A stretch of 64,000 nucleotides of DNA from Solirubrobacterales bacterium. GTDB taxonomy: Bacteria > Actinomycetota > Thermoleophilia > Solirubrobacterales > 70-9. Below, piece after piece: positions 1 through 8,305 of the stretch (position 1 is its first letter; each line of letters opens with the position of its first letter). The notes under the pieces were generated by a model. The model was not told where the DNA came from and did no database searches. It saw nothing but the letters and a program-made list of their open reading frames with translations. The stretch is taken from positions 372,001 to 436,000 of the forward strand of contig JADJRQ010000002.1 in the NCBI GenBank assembly GCA_016712175.1. Direction: 5' to 3'. The position numbers and the translations under genes were made by a program.

Positions 1-797
1 TCGATCTGGAACCACTCCTGGTAGATCTTGTTCAGTTCGCCGTTCTCCTTCAGCGTACCCAGTGCCTCATTGACACCTTCGAGCAGCGCGGGGCTGTTCT
101 TGCTGAACGCGAATCCGTAGAGCTCTCCGGTCGGGATCACAGTTGCGACCTCGAAGCCGGTCTGGCCCTTCTTGACCGCGTCCTGAGCGACGGGCTGATC
201 GATGATCGTCGCATCGACCTGGCCGTTCTTCACCGCGGCAATTGCTGCGGGTCCGTTCGGGTAACCCTGTACCCGGGCGGCGTCGGTCTCCTTCTTCGCG
301 TAGGCCTGACCGGTGGTGCCGTTCTGCGCACCGACGTTCTTGCCGGCCAGATCGTCGACCGAAGTGATGTCCGAACCTGTCGGGACCACCAGGGCCTGTG
401 CCGAGTCGTAATACGGGTCGGAGAAATTGACGACCTTCTGGCGCTCCGGTGTGATCGTCGAGGCAGAGGCAACCATGTCGAACTTGCCCTGGGCCACATC
501 AGTGAAGACCGTGTCGAACGAGGTGTCCTGAATATCCGGTGTCAAGTCCAGCTCACCAGCGATCGCATTGACCAGATCGATGTCAAAGCCCTTGTAGTCC
601 GGGGCATCGCCAAACTCGAACGGCGGATAAGGAATGTCGGAACCGACCAGCAGCGTGCCGGGGGTTACCAGCTCCGAGGACAGATCACTCGAGCTGGACG
701 AGCTGGACGAGCTATCGTCGCTGCCACAGGCGGCGAGAACGAGAGCTGACATCACTGCAAGTGCGGTCATCAGTAATACGAGACGAGATTTCTTCAT
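1..797 (-). CDS. Amino-acid ABC transporter substrate-binding protein, 3' end beyond window
   Basis: Extracytoplasmic solute receptor of the polar amino-acid uptake family (SBP_bac_3). A lipoprotein signal peptide opens the protein, with a lipobox (LAAC) followed by a Ser-rich acidic linker. Next comes the family start of the mature domain (GTLLVGSDIPYPPFEFG), then the DIVLVNAI-like and FDMVASASTITPERQK blocks typical of glutamine/histidine-binding proteins. A strong ribosome site (GGAGG) precedes the ATG at 797. The gene runs off the left edge, so the C-terminus and any permease and ATPase partners are not visible. Family assignment is secure; the exact amino acid bound cannot be told from sequence. 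Confidence 0.9.
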   Translation of the reverse strand, partial: MKKSRLVLLMTALAVMSALVLAACGSDDSSSSSSSSSDLSSELVTPGTLLVGSDIPYPPFEFGDAPDYKGFDIDLVNAIAGELDLTPDIQDTSFDTVFTDVAQGKFDMVASASTITPERQKVVNFSDPYYDSAQALVVPTGSDITSVDDLAGKNVGAQNGTTGQAYAKKETDAARVQGYPNGPAAIAAVKNGQVDATIIDQPVAQDAVKKGQTGFEVATVIPTGELYGFAFSKNSPALLEGVNEALGTLKENGELNKIYQEWFQI

Positions 798-952
798 ACG
801 AGCGTTCCTCCATACAGGGATAGTTTTGTTCGACGCATAGTTTGATGAGTATGTCACTAATTGGTAAACCTTCGTCCCAACTTTCCGCGATTGAATCCCT
901 GAGGCACTACACTTTCTAAAGTGCCGCTGGACAAAACCCACGGCCGAAGCCC

Positions 953-1921
953 ATGAGTCCTTACTACGACCTCCTGAACAAGCCTTGCGGTGGCACCTTC
1001 ACCGACATCGTCGATTCGATCGGTAATACGCCGCTGGTCGAACTCGGAACGCTGTCTCCGAACCCGAACGTGAAGCTGTTCGCCAAGCTCGAATCGGCCA
1101 ACCCGACCGGCTCCGTCAAGGACCGTGTCGCCCGGTCGATGATGAAAGCAGCCGAGGACTCCGGCGCAATTCAGCCAGGTCAGACGATCCTCGAGCCGAC
1201 CTCCGGCAACACCGGGATCTCCCTGGCAATGATCTGCCGTCGCAAGGGTTACAAGCTCAAAGTGGTGATGCCCGACAACGTGACCAACGAACGCATTCAG
1301 CTTCTCCAGATGTACGGGGCCGAGATCGTCTGGTCGGAAGGTGCCAAAGGTTCGAACGGCGCGGTCGAGGTCGCACTCGAGATGGCCGAGGACTCCCGGT
1401 ACTACATGCCTTACCAATACGGGAACGAAGCCAATCCGCTCGCCCACTACGACGGCACTGCGGTCGAGATCCTCGAGGAACTTGATTCCGTGGCCGCCTT
1501 CGTGGCCGGCCTCGGCACCGGCGGCACGCTGATGGGCAACGGCCGCCGCCTGAAAGAGCACGACTCCGAAACCCAGATCGTCGCCGCCGAGCCGATGCAG
1601 GGCGAGCTGGTCCAGGGGCTGCGTTCGCTCGACGACGGCTTCATCCCGCCGATCATCGACCTTTCCATCCTTGACCGGAAAATCATGGTTTCCAACCGCG
1701 ACGCAATCATCTGGACCAAGCGCCTGCTCGAAGACGAAGGCATTTTCGCCGGCGTCTCCTCAGGTGCTGTCGCGGCAATCGCCGTCCGTATCGCGAGCGA
1801 GATCGAGAGCGGCAACATCGTCTTCCTGATTCCCGACGGCGGTTGGAAGTACCTCTCCTCCGGGGTCTACACGAAGTCGCTCGAAGATCTGGGCGACATC
1901 GATGCCACCAACTGGTGGTAA
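953..1921 (+). CDS. cysM: O-phosphoserine-type cysteine synthase CysM
   Basis: PLP-dependent beta-replacement enzyme that makes cysteine, 322 aa, the length of actinobacterial CysM. The PLP lysine lies in NPTGSVKDR and the phosphate/substrate loop is EPTSGNTGIS. The segment GLRSLDDGFIPP keeps the arginine that in mycobacterial CysM (LRNMDEGFVP) recognises O-phosphoserine rather than O-acetylserine. The ending GWKYLSSGVY also matches that branch. The next gene is a JAMM protease and the sulfur carrier lies nearby on the other strand, which supports the CysO-thiocarboxylate route. Substrate choice is inferred from family comparison. Confidence 0.93.
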   Translation: MSPYYDLLNKPCGGTFTDIVDSIGNTPLVELGTLSPNPNVKLFAKLESANPTGSVKDRVARSMMKAAEDSGAIQPGQTILEPTSGNTGISLAMICRRKGYKLKVVMPDNVTNERIQLLQMYGAEIVWSEGAKGSNGAVEVALEMAEDSRYYMPYQYGNEANPLAHYDGTAVEILEELDSVAAFVAGLGTGGTLMGNGRRLKEHDSETQIVAAEPMQGELVQGLRSLDDGFIPPIIDLSILDRKIMVSNRDAIIWTKRLLEDEGIFAGVSSGAVAAIAVRIASEIESGNIVFLIPDGGWKYLSSGVYTKSLEDLGDIDATNWW

Positions 1922-1925
1922 CCGG

Positions 1926-2324
1926 ATGAAAGTCCCGCAGTCACTGCTCGACGAAATGATCGAGCACACCAAAGAAGATGCTCCGAACGAGTGCTGCGGC
2001 CTGATCGGCGGCGTCGGCGACGAAGCGAAGTCACTCCATCGTGCGAAGAACAAAGCCGCGAGCCCCCTGCGTTACGAGATCGACTCGAAGGAACAGCTCC
2101 AGATCTACAAGGCGATCCTCGATGCGGGCGAAGACATCGTCGGGATTTACCACTCGCACACCAAGACTGCCGCAATCCCCTCGCAGACCGACATCAATCT
2201 CGCCAACGGCTGGCCGGATCCCGTCTACTTCATCGTCTCGCTCGAGAGCCCGGACGAACCGTACATCCGGGGCTTCCGGATCAAGGGACACTCGGTCGAA
2301 GATGTCGATATTCAGGCAGTCTGA
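1926..2324 (+). CDS. mec: JAMM/MPN+ metallopeptidase Mec (CysO-cysteine peptidase)
   Basis: Zinc isopeptidase that in mycobacteria releases cysteine from the CysO-cysteine adduct. The protein is 132 aa and is a bare JAB1/MPN domain. The full motif is visible: the catalytic Glu in NECCGLIGG, and HSHTKTAAIPSQTD, which fits H-x-H-x7-S-x2-D exactly. The ATG at 1926 was chosen because it follows the cysM stop by four bases; an in-frame ATG at 1902 would overlap cysM. The pair is clearly co-transcribed. Because the local CysO ends in an extra Gln after Gly-Gly, this enzyme may also trim the carrier. Confidence 0.9.
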   Translation: MKVPQSLLDEMIEHTKEDAPNECCGLIGGVGDEAKSLHRAKNKAASPLRYEIDSKEQLQIYKAILDAGEDIVGIYHSHTKTAAIPSQTDINLANGWPDPVYFIVSLESPDEPYIRGFRIKGHSVEDVDIQAV

Positions 2325-2562
2325 CAGCCACCCCGAGCCGGTCGAGGTGGCCTTCGCCGCCAACCAGACCGAGGCCGATCTGATTCAGGGAATTCTCCGC
2401 GAGGAGGGAATCCCGAGCATGACCAAAAAACCCAACGGCTCCTTCCTCACCGACCTCTTCGCGATCGGCCCAAGGCATGTAGTGGTGCCGGCCAGCGCCG
2501 AAGAGAAGGCGAAGAAGGTCCTCGAGGAAGCCGAAGCCAACGACCCCCTCCCGGGGGAGTGA
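2302..2562 (+). CDS. DUF2007-type small protein
   Basis: 86-aa protein starting inside the last codons of mec (ATG at 2302, 23-bp overlap), so probably translationally coupled. The core (PVEVAFAANQTEADLIQGIL, then FAIGPRHVVVPASAEEKAKKVL) is the pattern of the DUF2007 'putative signal transducing protein' family, a small alpha/beta domain found at the end of many unrelated operons. The biochemical role is unknown. Its place behind cysM-mec is suggestive of a link to sulfur metabolism, but this is position only. Confidence 0.75.
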   Translation: MSIFRQSDSHPEPVEVAFAANQTEADLIQGILREEGIPSMTKKPNGSFLTDLFAIGPRHVVVPASAEEKAKKVLEEAEANDPLPGE

Positions 2563-2614
2563 CTCGAAGGGCAGTCCGTGTGCTGCGCGGGTGCCCCTGC
2601 CCAGGTTGCCGACC

Positions 2615-2726
2615 GGTGCGGGGTACGGAGGTACCTCCTCCGGGGCAACGCTCCCCGTTCTCGGGGTGGAGTCGCTGGATCGCCTCGGTCGCCAGCCCTC
2701 CGGGGGGCACCTCCGTACCCCGCACC
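2615..2726. repeat. Intergenic element with perfect 18-bp inverted ends
   Basis: The bases at 2615-2632 (GGTGCGGGGTACGGAGGT) return as an exact reverse complement at 2709-2726, enclosing 76 bp rich in GGGG/CCCC runs. The transcript could fold into a long stem. It lies just downstream of the cysM operon and beside a second, different repeat at 2838-2990. It contains no credible gene. It could be a terminator-like structure or a small mobile palindromic element. Confidence 0.6.
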
Positions 2727-2837
2727 TCGCCCCTGAGTGGGTTCTTTGCCGCGTTTATCCCTATATGCCCATTGCACGGCGCGGAACCTGGTAATCCACG
2801 GCCCACCCGCCACCTTCCGAGGCCAGCGAGACCACGA

Positions 2838-2990
2838 AAGCGGGTGGTGCACGGGGACGTCCTGGGCGTGGCTGGCGAGGAGTAAGCGAGCCGGTGAAGC
2901 GATTTGACTTCTGTCAATGAGCAAGCCGTCCGAGCGTCGACGAAGTCCAGGCGCGTCCAGGTCGTTCCCGGGGGCTGCCCGCCCCCTCAG
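2838..2990 (+). repeat. Dispersed 153-bp palindromic repeat, copy 1
   Basis: Nearly the same sequence recurs at 62892-63045: about 153 bp in both, with the centre almost identical (GGAGTAAGCGAGCCGGTGAA, then TTGAC-4 nt-GTCAA). The outer arms are imperfect inverted repeats of each other, beginning AAGCGGGTGG and ending CCGCCCCCTCAG. It fills the gap between the DUF2007 gene and the 3' end of cysO. No open reading frame in it looks real. Together with the element at 2615-2726 it accounts for the gene-free stretch 2563-2996. Confidence 0.8.
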
Positions 2991-2996
2991 GTCAAA

Positions 2997-3272
2997 TCAC
3001 TGGCCGCCGGCCATCGCCGGGAGGATCATGACGGTGTCTGAGTCCTTGACCGATGTCTCGAGGCCGTCGAGGACCCGTACGTCCTCGTCGTTCAGGTAGA
3101 CGTTGACGAAGCGGTTCAGGTCGCCTCCGCTGGAGAAGAGCTGCTCCCTGGTTGCCGGGTGCTGGCTGACCAGGGCCTGGAGCACCTCGCCCACCGTCGC
3201 GCCGTTGGCGTCCACTTCAGTGGCGCCGTCAGCGTGCTGGCGGAGAACAGGGGGAATCCTTACGGTCGGCAT
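2997..3272 (-). CDS. cysO: CysO-like ubiquitin-fold sulfur carrier protein
   Basis: 91-aa MoaD/ThiS-family protein that carries sulfide as a C-terminal thiocarboxylate for cysteine synthesis. MPTVRIPPVLRQHADG and FVNVYLNDEDVRVLDGLET match mycobacterial CysO closely. Unlike that protein, which ends in Gly-Gly, this one ends AGGQ: one extra residue must come off before the carrier can be adenylated. A JAMM protease gene lies 0.7 kb away (1926-2324) and the E1-like enzyme is encoded immediately upstream on the same strand, 30 bp away. Activation followed by transfer to CysM is inferred from the family. Confidence 0.88.
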   Translation of the reverse strand: MPTVRIPPVLRQHADGATEVDANGATVGEVLQALVSQHPATREQLFSSGGDLNRFVNVYLNDEDVRVLDGLETSVKDSDTVMILPAMAGGQ

Positions 3273-3302
3273 GTGCCTGATCCTATCGGGATTGGCTGGG
3301 AC

Positions 3303-4472
3303 TCAGGATCCGACGTGGCCGCCGCAGAAGGCGTCGTAGTCGGGGAACTGACCCATCTCCGACTCCGCAACATCAGCCGCGCCCGGCCCGCAGATCGGGC
3401 AGGCCGGATCGCGCCGGACCTTGAGCTCGGTGAATCGCGTGCCGAGGGCTTCGTAGAGGAGCAGGCGGCCGATCAGCGGTTCACCGATGCCGAGAACGAG
3501 CTTCATGACTTCGTTCGCCTGGAGCAGCCCCATGACGCCGGCCATTACTCCGAGCACACCGTTCTCCGAGCAGCTCGGAGCGAGCTCCGGCGGCGGCGGG
3601 GTCGGGTAGAGGCAGCGATAGCAGGGGCCCTCGTAAGGCATGAAGGTCGAAATCTGACCATCGAAGGAAAGGATCGAAGCCGAGACAACCGGCTTCTTCA
3701 GCCGGACCGAAGCGTCGTTCAGCAAATAGCGCGTCGGGAAGTTGTCGGCACCGTCGACGATGATGTCGTATTCGCCGATCACATCAAGGATGTTCCCGGC
3801 ATCGAGGCGGAAGTTGTATTCGACCACTTCGACGTCGGGGTTCAGGGACTCGATCGCCTCACGGGCCGAGCTTGTCTTCGACTGGCCGACCGTCGAGGTC
3901 TTGTGGATCACCTGACGCTGGAGGTTCGACGAATCAACGATGTCGTCATCGACCAGGCCGATCTTGCCGATGCCGGCCGCAGCAAGGTAAAGCGCGGTCG
4001 GAGCACCGAGGCCACCTGCGCCGAGCAGCAGCACCTTGGCTTCGAGCAGCTTGACCTGTCCGTCCACCCCGACTTCGGGCAGAAGGGTGTGGCGTGAGTA
4101 GCGGTCGCGCTGTTCCGCCGTGAGCGCGGAGCTGGTGATCACCGGCAGACCCTGCTCCTGCCATTCGAGGATGCCGCCCGCGACGGAAGCCACGTCCTCG
4201 TAGCCCATCGACATCATTACCTCGGCCGCGGTCACCGAGCGGACCCCCGAACGGCACGAGACCAGGACCCGGGCCGACTTGTCTGGCACCTTCTCCGCGA
4301 TGTTGTCGGCGACCATCGCCGGCGGGATCAGGTTGGCGCCGTCGATGTGCGACTCGACGTACTCGTACGGCTCACGAGTGTCGATCAGGATTGCGTCAGA
4401 CGACTGCAGCTCCTCGTAAGCCTCATTCGGCGTTATTTCCTGAACTACGAAAACTTCTGTGTCCGGAGTCAT
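3303..4472 (-). CDS. Rhodanese-ThiF fusion, sulfur-carrier adenylyl/sulfurtransferase (MoeZ-like, reversed domain order)
   Basis: Activates CysO/MoaD-type carriers by adenylation and sulfur transfer. Residues about 12-115 form a rhodanese domain with the active cysteine in VSCRSGVRS (near residue 74). Residues about 125-385 form a ThiF/MoeB domain with the nucleotide loop GAGGLGAP, the D-x-V-D-SSNLQRQ strand, zinc pairs CYRCLYP and CPICG, and the family ending. In the usual MoeZ/MoeBR the rhodanese follows ThiF; here it comes first. ATG at 4472 is preferred to GTG at 4475 because AAGGAA lies at good spacing. It is followed by cysO, almost certainly in one operon. Confidence 0.88.
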   Translation of the reverse strand: MTPDTEVFVVQEITPNEAYEELQSSDAILIDTREPYEYVESHIDGANLIPPAMVADNIAEKVPDKSARVLVSCRSGVRSVTAAEVMMSMGYEDVASVAGGILEWQEQGLPVITSSALTAEQRDRYSRHTLLPEVGVDGQVKLLEAKVLLLGAGGLGAPTALYLAAAGIGKIGLVDDDIVDSSNLQRQVIHKTSTVGQSKTSSAREAIESLNPDVEVVEYNFRLDAGNILDVIGEYDIIVDGADNFPTRYLLNDASVRLKKPVVSASILSFDGQISTFMPYEGPCYRCLYPTPPPPELAPSCSENGVLGVMAGVMGLLQANEVMKLVLGIGEPLIGRLLLYEALGTRFTELKVRRDPACPICGPGAADVAESEMGQFPDYDAFCGGHVGS

Positions 4473-4570
4473 CACATTCCTTCGAATCTTGATCGGGATT
4501 GGGCTACTTCAAAAAGTATAGCGCCCTTTGGCTGAAAAGGAAAGCAAAGTCTAGGCCCTCACCCATCAAC

Positions 4571-4596
4571 GCAAGCGGGTGCCGCCCGCCATCTCA
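4571..4596 (+). repeat. Short form of the dispersed repeat (ends only)
   Basis: GCAAGCGGGTGCCGCCCGCC followed by ATCTCA joins the left terminus (CAAGCGGGTG) and right terminus (CCCGCCxxCTCA) of the 153-bp repeats with nothing between. The same short form with two differences is at 48906-48932. It sits between the moeZ-like promoter region and the htpX terminator. Confidence 0.6.
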
Positions 4597-4608
4597 TCCC
4601 TTAACAAG

Positions 4609-4633
4609 AAAGGGCGCCCGATGGGCGCCCTTT
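4609..4633 (-). terminator. Rho-independent terminator of htpX
   Basis: An 11-bp perfect stem (AAAGGGCGCCC, loop GAT, GGGCGCCCTTT) lies 18 bp past the htpX stop. On the minus strand it is followed by CTTGTT. Confidence 0.8.
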
Positions 4634-4650
4634 CGACGTTGCCGGCAAAA

Positions 4651-5520
4651 TCAAAGAGACGGACGCATCTGGCGGAGCCTCTTTACCCGCTCTTCAATCG
4701 GGGGGTGGGTCGAAAACAGCTTCTTCATGCCAGTGGCCTTGAAAGGCTTGACGATGTAAAGCGGTTCGGCGGCCTCGTTGACATGACCTGACATCGGGAT
4801 CGCGTCGGCACCCTGCTCGAGGCGGAGCAGAGCGCTGGCCAGGGACTCGGGGTTGCCGCAGATCGCGGCGCCACCGGCGTCAGCCGCGTACTCGCGCTGG
4901 CGGGAAACAGCCATCTGGATGATTCCAGCGGCCAGCGGCGCGAGCAGGATCATCGCCAGGGAGCCGATCAGGCCGAGCGGCGAGTTGTCGTCACCGAACC
5001 ACATCAGCATGTAGCCGAGGTAGGTGATCGCGGCGCCGATAGTCGCGGCGACTGACTGGATCAGGATGTCGCGGTGCTTGATGTGCGCCAGCTCATGGGC
5101 CACGACTCCACGCAGCTCGTCGGTCGAGAGCAGCTTGGTGATGCCGGCGGTCACGGCGACGGCCGAGTGGTTGTAGTTCCTGCCGGTCGCGAAGGCGTTC
5201 GGCTGTTCCTGCGGGATCACGTAGAGCCGGGGCATGGGAATGTCCGCCCGCTGGCAAAGCTCACGCACCATCTGGAAGTAGGCCGCGTTCTCGGAATCCT
5301 CCTCGATCGGCTTGGCGCCACTCATCTTGATGGCGAGCTTGTCGCTGAAGAAGTAGGAGAAGAAGTTCATCGCGACTGCGATGCCGAGGAAGAGCAGCGT
5401 GATGCTCGGGTCGCCACCGCTGACGATGTAGCCGATGCCGACGAGCAGGCCCGACAGGGTCGCCAGCAGGAGCGTGGTCCTCATCGTGGCGGCGAAAGTT
5501 GAACTTCTTGTGGTGGTCAT
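4651..5520 (-). CDS. htpX: Membrane zinc protease HtpX (M48B)
   Basis: Integral membrane metalloprotease for quality control of membrane proteins. 289 aa, normal family length. Two N-terminal transmembrane helices (about residues 14-60) are followed by the zinc motif HELAH with the HxxDI extension (HELAHIKHRDI), two more hydrophobic segments, and the third ligand region QREYAADAGGA. The segment EQPNAFATGRNYNHSAVAV is diagnostic of HtpX. A terminator follows the gene. It stands alone, with a 180-bp gap to the divergent response regulator. Confidence 0.95.
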   Translation of the reverse strand: MTTTRSSTFAATMRTTLLLATLSGLLVGIGYIVSGGDPSITLLFLGIAVAMNFFSYFFSDKLAIKMSGAKPIEEDSENAAYFQMVRELCQRADIPMPRLYVIPQEQPNAFATGRNYNHSAVAVTAGITKLLSTDELRGVVAHELAHIKHRDILIQSVAATIGAAITYLGYMLMWFGDDNSPLGLIGSLAMILLAPLAAGIIQMAVSRQREYAADAGGAAICGNPESLASALLRLEQGADAIPMSGHVNEAAEPLYIVKPFKATGMKKLFSTHPPIEERVKRLRQMRPSL

Positions 5521-5700
5521 TCAGGAGCTCCTTGTGGAGGGGGTCACGCCGATGGCGCGATTGAACCGATAGGGGCAGTCTGAAGCAATGGGGTTTTTTG
5601 TCCATAGGGGCGATCACCCCCATCCCGTCCGTCAGGTCCCTACTCGGCCTGATTCGAAATTCTCATCCGGCTCTCATCTTTATGGCCGATACTTGGTGCG

Positions 5701-6381
5701 ATGCGAGTTCTCGTGGTCGAAGACCAACCCAAGATGTCGCGGCTCCTGCAGCGCGGACTCCAGGACGACGGAATCGCGGCGGACGTCACCGACAATGGCG
5801 AAGACGCGCTGTGGATGGCCGGCAGCACCGAATTCGACGCCGTCATACTCGATGTAATGCTTCCCGGAATCGACGGCTTCGAGACCTGCCGCCGGCTTCG
5901 CGCCGACGGGGTCTGGGCCCCGATCCTCATGTTGACCGCCCGGGATGCGGTCGAGGACCGGGTGTCGGGCCTTGACAGCGGCGCCGATGACTACCTCGTC
6001 AAGCCGTTTTCATTCGCCGAGCTTTCGGCCCGGCTCCGGGCGCTGATCCGTCGCGGTTCGGTGGTCCGGCCAGCCCTGCTGAAGGTGGATGACCTCGAAC
6101 TCGATCCGGCCGCCCGAAAGGTTCACCGGGGTGGCACCGGGATTGATCTTTCGGTCAAGGAATTCGCGCTGCTCGAAACATTCATGCGACGGCCCGGCGA
6201 CGTGCTCAGCAGGCTCCAGCTGCTTGAGCATGCCTGGGACTACGAGTACGAAAACCGTTCGAATGTGGTCGACGTCTATGTGCGTTACCTGCGCGAAAAG
6301 ATCGACCGGCCGTTCGGCCGCGATTCGATCGAAACAATCCGCGGTGCGGGATACCGGATGCGAATCGGAGCGTCGTCCTGA
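5701..6381 (+). CDS. OmpR-family response regulator
   Basis: 226-aa DNA-binding response regulator: receiver domain (residues 1-115) with the phosphoacceptor Asp in ILDVMLPGIDG and the conserved Lys in YLVKPFS, then a winged-helix effector (LSVKEFALLETFMRRPGDVL, ending TIRGAGYRM). It overlaps the start region of the partner kinase. A close paralogue pair lies in the accessory island at 38047-40133, so the two systems probably share ancestry. The signal is unknown. Confidence 0.93.
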   Translation: MRVLVVEDQPKMSRLLQRGLQDDGIAADVTDNGEDALWMAGSTEFDAVILDVMLPGIDGFETCRRLRADGVWAPILMLTARDAVEDRVSGLDSGADDYLVKPFSFAELSARLRALIRRGSVVRPALLKVDDLELDPAARKVHRGGTGIDLSVKEFALLETFMRRPGDVLSRLQLLEHAWDYEYENRSNVVDVYVRYLREKIDRPFGRDSIETIRGAGYRMRIGASS

Positions 6382-6386
6382 ACCGT

Positions 6387-7763
6387 TTGCCGATCCGCCT
6401 CCGGCTGACAATCGCTTTCGCGTTTGCCACTGCCGCCGTGCTCACGCTGGCCGGCATCTTCGTCTACGTATCGGTCTCCCACAAACTCAACGACTCGATC
6501 GACGAGACCCTGATGAGTCGCACCGACGCGCTGATCGCGACAGTCGCCGATACGCCCGCGTCAAAGATCGAGCTCGGTACGAGTGAAGATCCCGAAGACT
6601 CCTTTTCGCAAGTCATCGGGACGGACGGATCACTGGTCGATTCGACTTCGCCAGCACTGACTGAACCGGTGCTGGATGTATCAGAACCCGCGACGGTCGA
6701 GGGTGGAGTGACCGGTTTCGAGATCGGGGAGCTGCCGGGAGTCGACGGCAACGCCCGGCTGCTCGCCCGCCCGGCAGACCACGGCGGAAAGCGCTTCGTC
6801 GTCGTGGCCGGTGCGGCCACCCAGGACCGCGACGAAACGCTGTCCGGCCTGGTCAAGACTTTTCTGATCACGGCGCCCCTCGCCCTTCTCCTGGCCGGCC
6901 TCGCCGGTTACGGCCTCGCCACCGTCGCCATGCGGCCGGTCGAACGGATGAGGCGGCAGGCGGGCCAGATCACCCTGGACCGGAGCGGCGAGCGGCTGCC
7001 CCTGCCCTCGTCCCGGGACGAGATCCAGCGGCTCGGCCAGACGCTCAACCACATGCTCGATCGAATCGAGGACTCCCTTGACCGGGAGCGCACGTTCGTC
7101 GCCGACGCCAGCCATGAACTTCGCACGCCGCTCGCCATCGTTCGCGGCGAGCTCGAATTGGGATTGCGGCCCGATCGTGATCTGGCGGCCGCCCGGGCAG
7201 CAATGTCTTCCTCCCAGGCGGAAGTCATACGCCTGCAGAGCCTCACCGAAGACCTGCTGGCCCTGGCCCGCTCCGACCAGGGTCGCCTGGCGATCGCTCG
7301 CACCACCGTTTCGGTCCCCAACCTGCTCGAGCGGATCCGGTCCCGCTTCGAGCCGCTGGCCGAGGATCAGGGCCGACCTCTGACCATCGCCACCAAGACT
7401 CACGAAGAAGTGAGTCTCGATCAGCCCCGGATCGAAATGGCAATCGACAACCTTGTGGAAAACGCCCTGCGGCACGGCGAAGGTGAAGTGATCCTCACGG
7501 GACAGATCGAAGGCGGAGCGGTCGAATTCGAAGTAACCGATGAAGGCCAAGGCTTCCCGCCTGATTTCGCCGATCAGGCCTTTGATCGATTCTCCCGGGC
7601 GGAGTCCGGCCGTACAACGGCGGGTTACGGCCTCGGACTGGCGATCGTGAAAGCGGTCGCCGAGGCACACGGCGGAACGGTAACCATCGAGCCGGGACCA
7701 TCTGGGGCGAAAGTAAAATTGCGGATCCCCCGGGATCCGGTCCGCACCCTCCCGCATGTGTAG
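6387..7763 (+). CDS. Sensor histidine kinase, HAMP/HisKA type
   Basis: Partner of the preceding regulator. A first transmembrane helix near the N-terminus, an extracellular domain of about 130 residues and a second helix (about 155-180) are followed by HAMP, the H-box (DASHELRTPLAIVRGELE), and an ATPase domain with DNLVENALRHG, EVTDEGQGFPP and GYGLGLAIVKAV. TTG at 6387 is the listed start. A CTG at 6378 overlapping the regulator's TGA would give MNRLPIRLRL, which matches the start of the paralogue at 38721 (MLNRVPVRIRL), so the N-terminus may be three residues longer. Confidence 0.9.
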   Translation: MPIRLRLTIAFAFATAAVLTLAGIFVYVSVSHKLNDSIDETLMSRTDALIATVADTPASKIELGTSEDPEDSFSQVIGTDGSLVDSTSPALTEPVLDVSEPATVEGGVTGFEIGELPGVDGNARLLARPADHGGKRFVVVAGAATQDRDETLSGLVKTFLITAPLALLLAGLAGYGLATVAMRPVERMRRQAGQITLDRSGERLPLPSSRDEIQRLGQTLNHMLDRIEDSLDRERTFVADASHELRTPLAIVRGELELGLRPDRDLAAARAAMSSSQAEVIRLQSLTEDLLALARSDQGRLAIARTTVSVPNLLERIRSRFEPLAEDQGRPLTIATKTHEEVSLDQPRIEMAIDNLVENALRHGEGEVILTGQIEGGAVEFEVTDEGQGFPPDFADQAFDRFSRAESGRTTAGYGLGLAIVKAVAEAHGGTVTIEPGPSGAKVKLRIPRDPVRTLPHV

Positions 7764-7855
7764 GCGGAGCACCGAAACCCGTCCTCACGGCCGCCTCATT
7801 TGGCCTTCGTAGAACTCACAACGCAGGTCGAATCCATTCTCAAAGGAGGCATCGA

Positions 7856-8194
7856 ATGAACACACGTAGCAAAGTCATCGCAACCGGAGTCACCGCCCTC
7901 GCCCTCGCGGCCGGCGGCAGCGGACTCGCCATCGCCGGCAGCGGCGGCGGTGAAGACGCACACGAGACCGACACTTCGATCGCCGGCGCGGCGCTCGGCC
8001 AAGCGAAAGCCGCGGCCCTTGACCACATTGGCCAGGGAACGGTCAGTGGAACCGAGGTCGGCGACGAAGAGTCGTACTACGAAGTCGAAATCACCCTCGA
8101 CAACGGCAGCCAGACAGACGTCCAGCTCGACCGCTCATTCAAGGTGGTCAGCCAGGAGGCCGAGCACGGCATCGAAGCCGGCGACAACAATTGA
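7856..8194 (+). CDS. Secreted PepSY-domain protein
   Basis: 112-aa exported protein with a classical signal peptide (residues 1-26, cleavage near AIAGS). A single PepSY-like unit follows (GAALGQAKAAALDHIGQGTV, then SYYEVEITLDNGSQTDVQLD, SFKVV). PepSY domains often modulate metallopeptidases or act as periplasmic sensors or inhibitors. An optimal ribosome site (AAAGGAGG at 7842-7849) predicts strong expression. It directly follows a two-component pair and may be its target; that is inference from order. Confidence 0.82.
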   Translation: MNTRSKVIATGVTALALAAGGSGLAIAGSGGGEDAHETDTSIAGAALGQAKAAALDHIGQGTVSGTEVGDEESYYEVEITLDNGSQTDVQLDRSFKVVSQEAEHGIEAGDNN

Positions 8195-8232
8195 CCGGCC
8201 CGGGCCTCTTGGTCCGACCAGCCGCAGTCCGG

Positions 8233-8267
8233 AACGGCCCGCCTCAACGGTGGGCCGTTTCTCTTGT
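8233..8267 (+). terminator. Rho-independent terminator after the PepSY gene
   Basis: Stem AACGGCCCGCC / GGTGGGCCGTT (one G-T pair) with a TCAAC loop, followed by TCTCTTGT. Confidence 0.75.
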
Positions 8268-8305
8268 GGCACGATGGCTGGTATCGAATCAACCGGACTT
8301 GACAG

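Noticed and set aside
2559..2924. Overlapping open frames on both strands across 2.56-2.92 kb
   Set aside because: They are translations of the inverted-repeat elements, with mirrored peptides such as GTEVPP on both strands.
3159..4097. 312-residue plus-strand open frame opposite the rhodanese-ThiF gene
   Set aside because: A high-GC shadow of a clearly conserved gene on the other strand.
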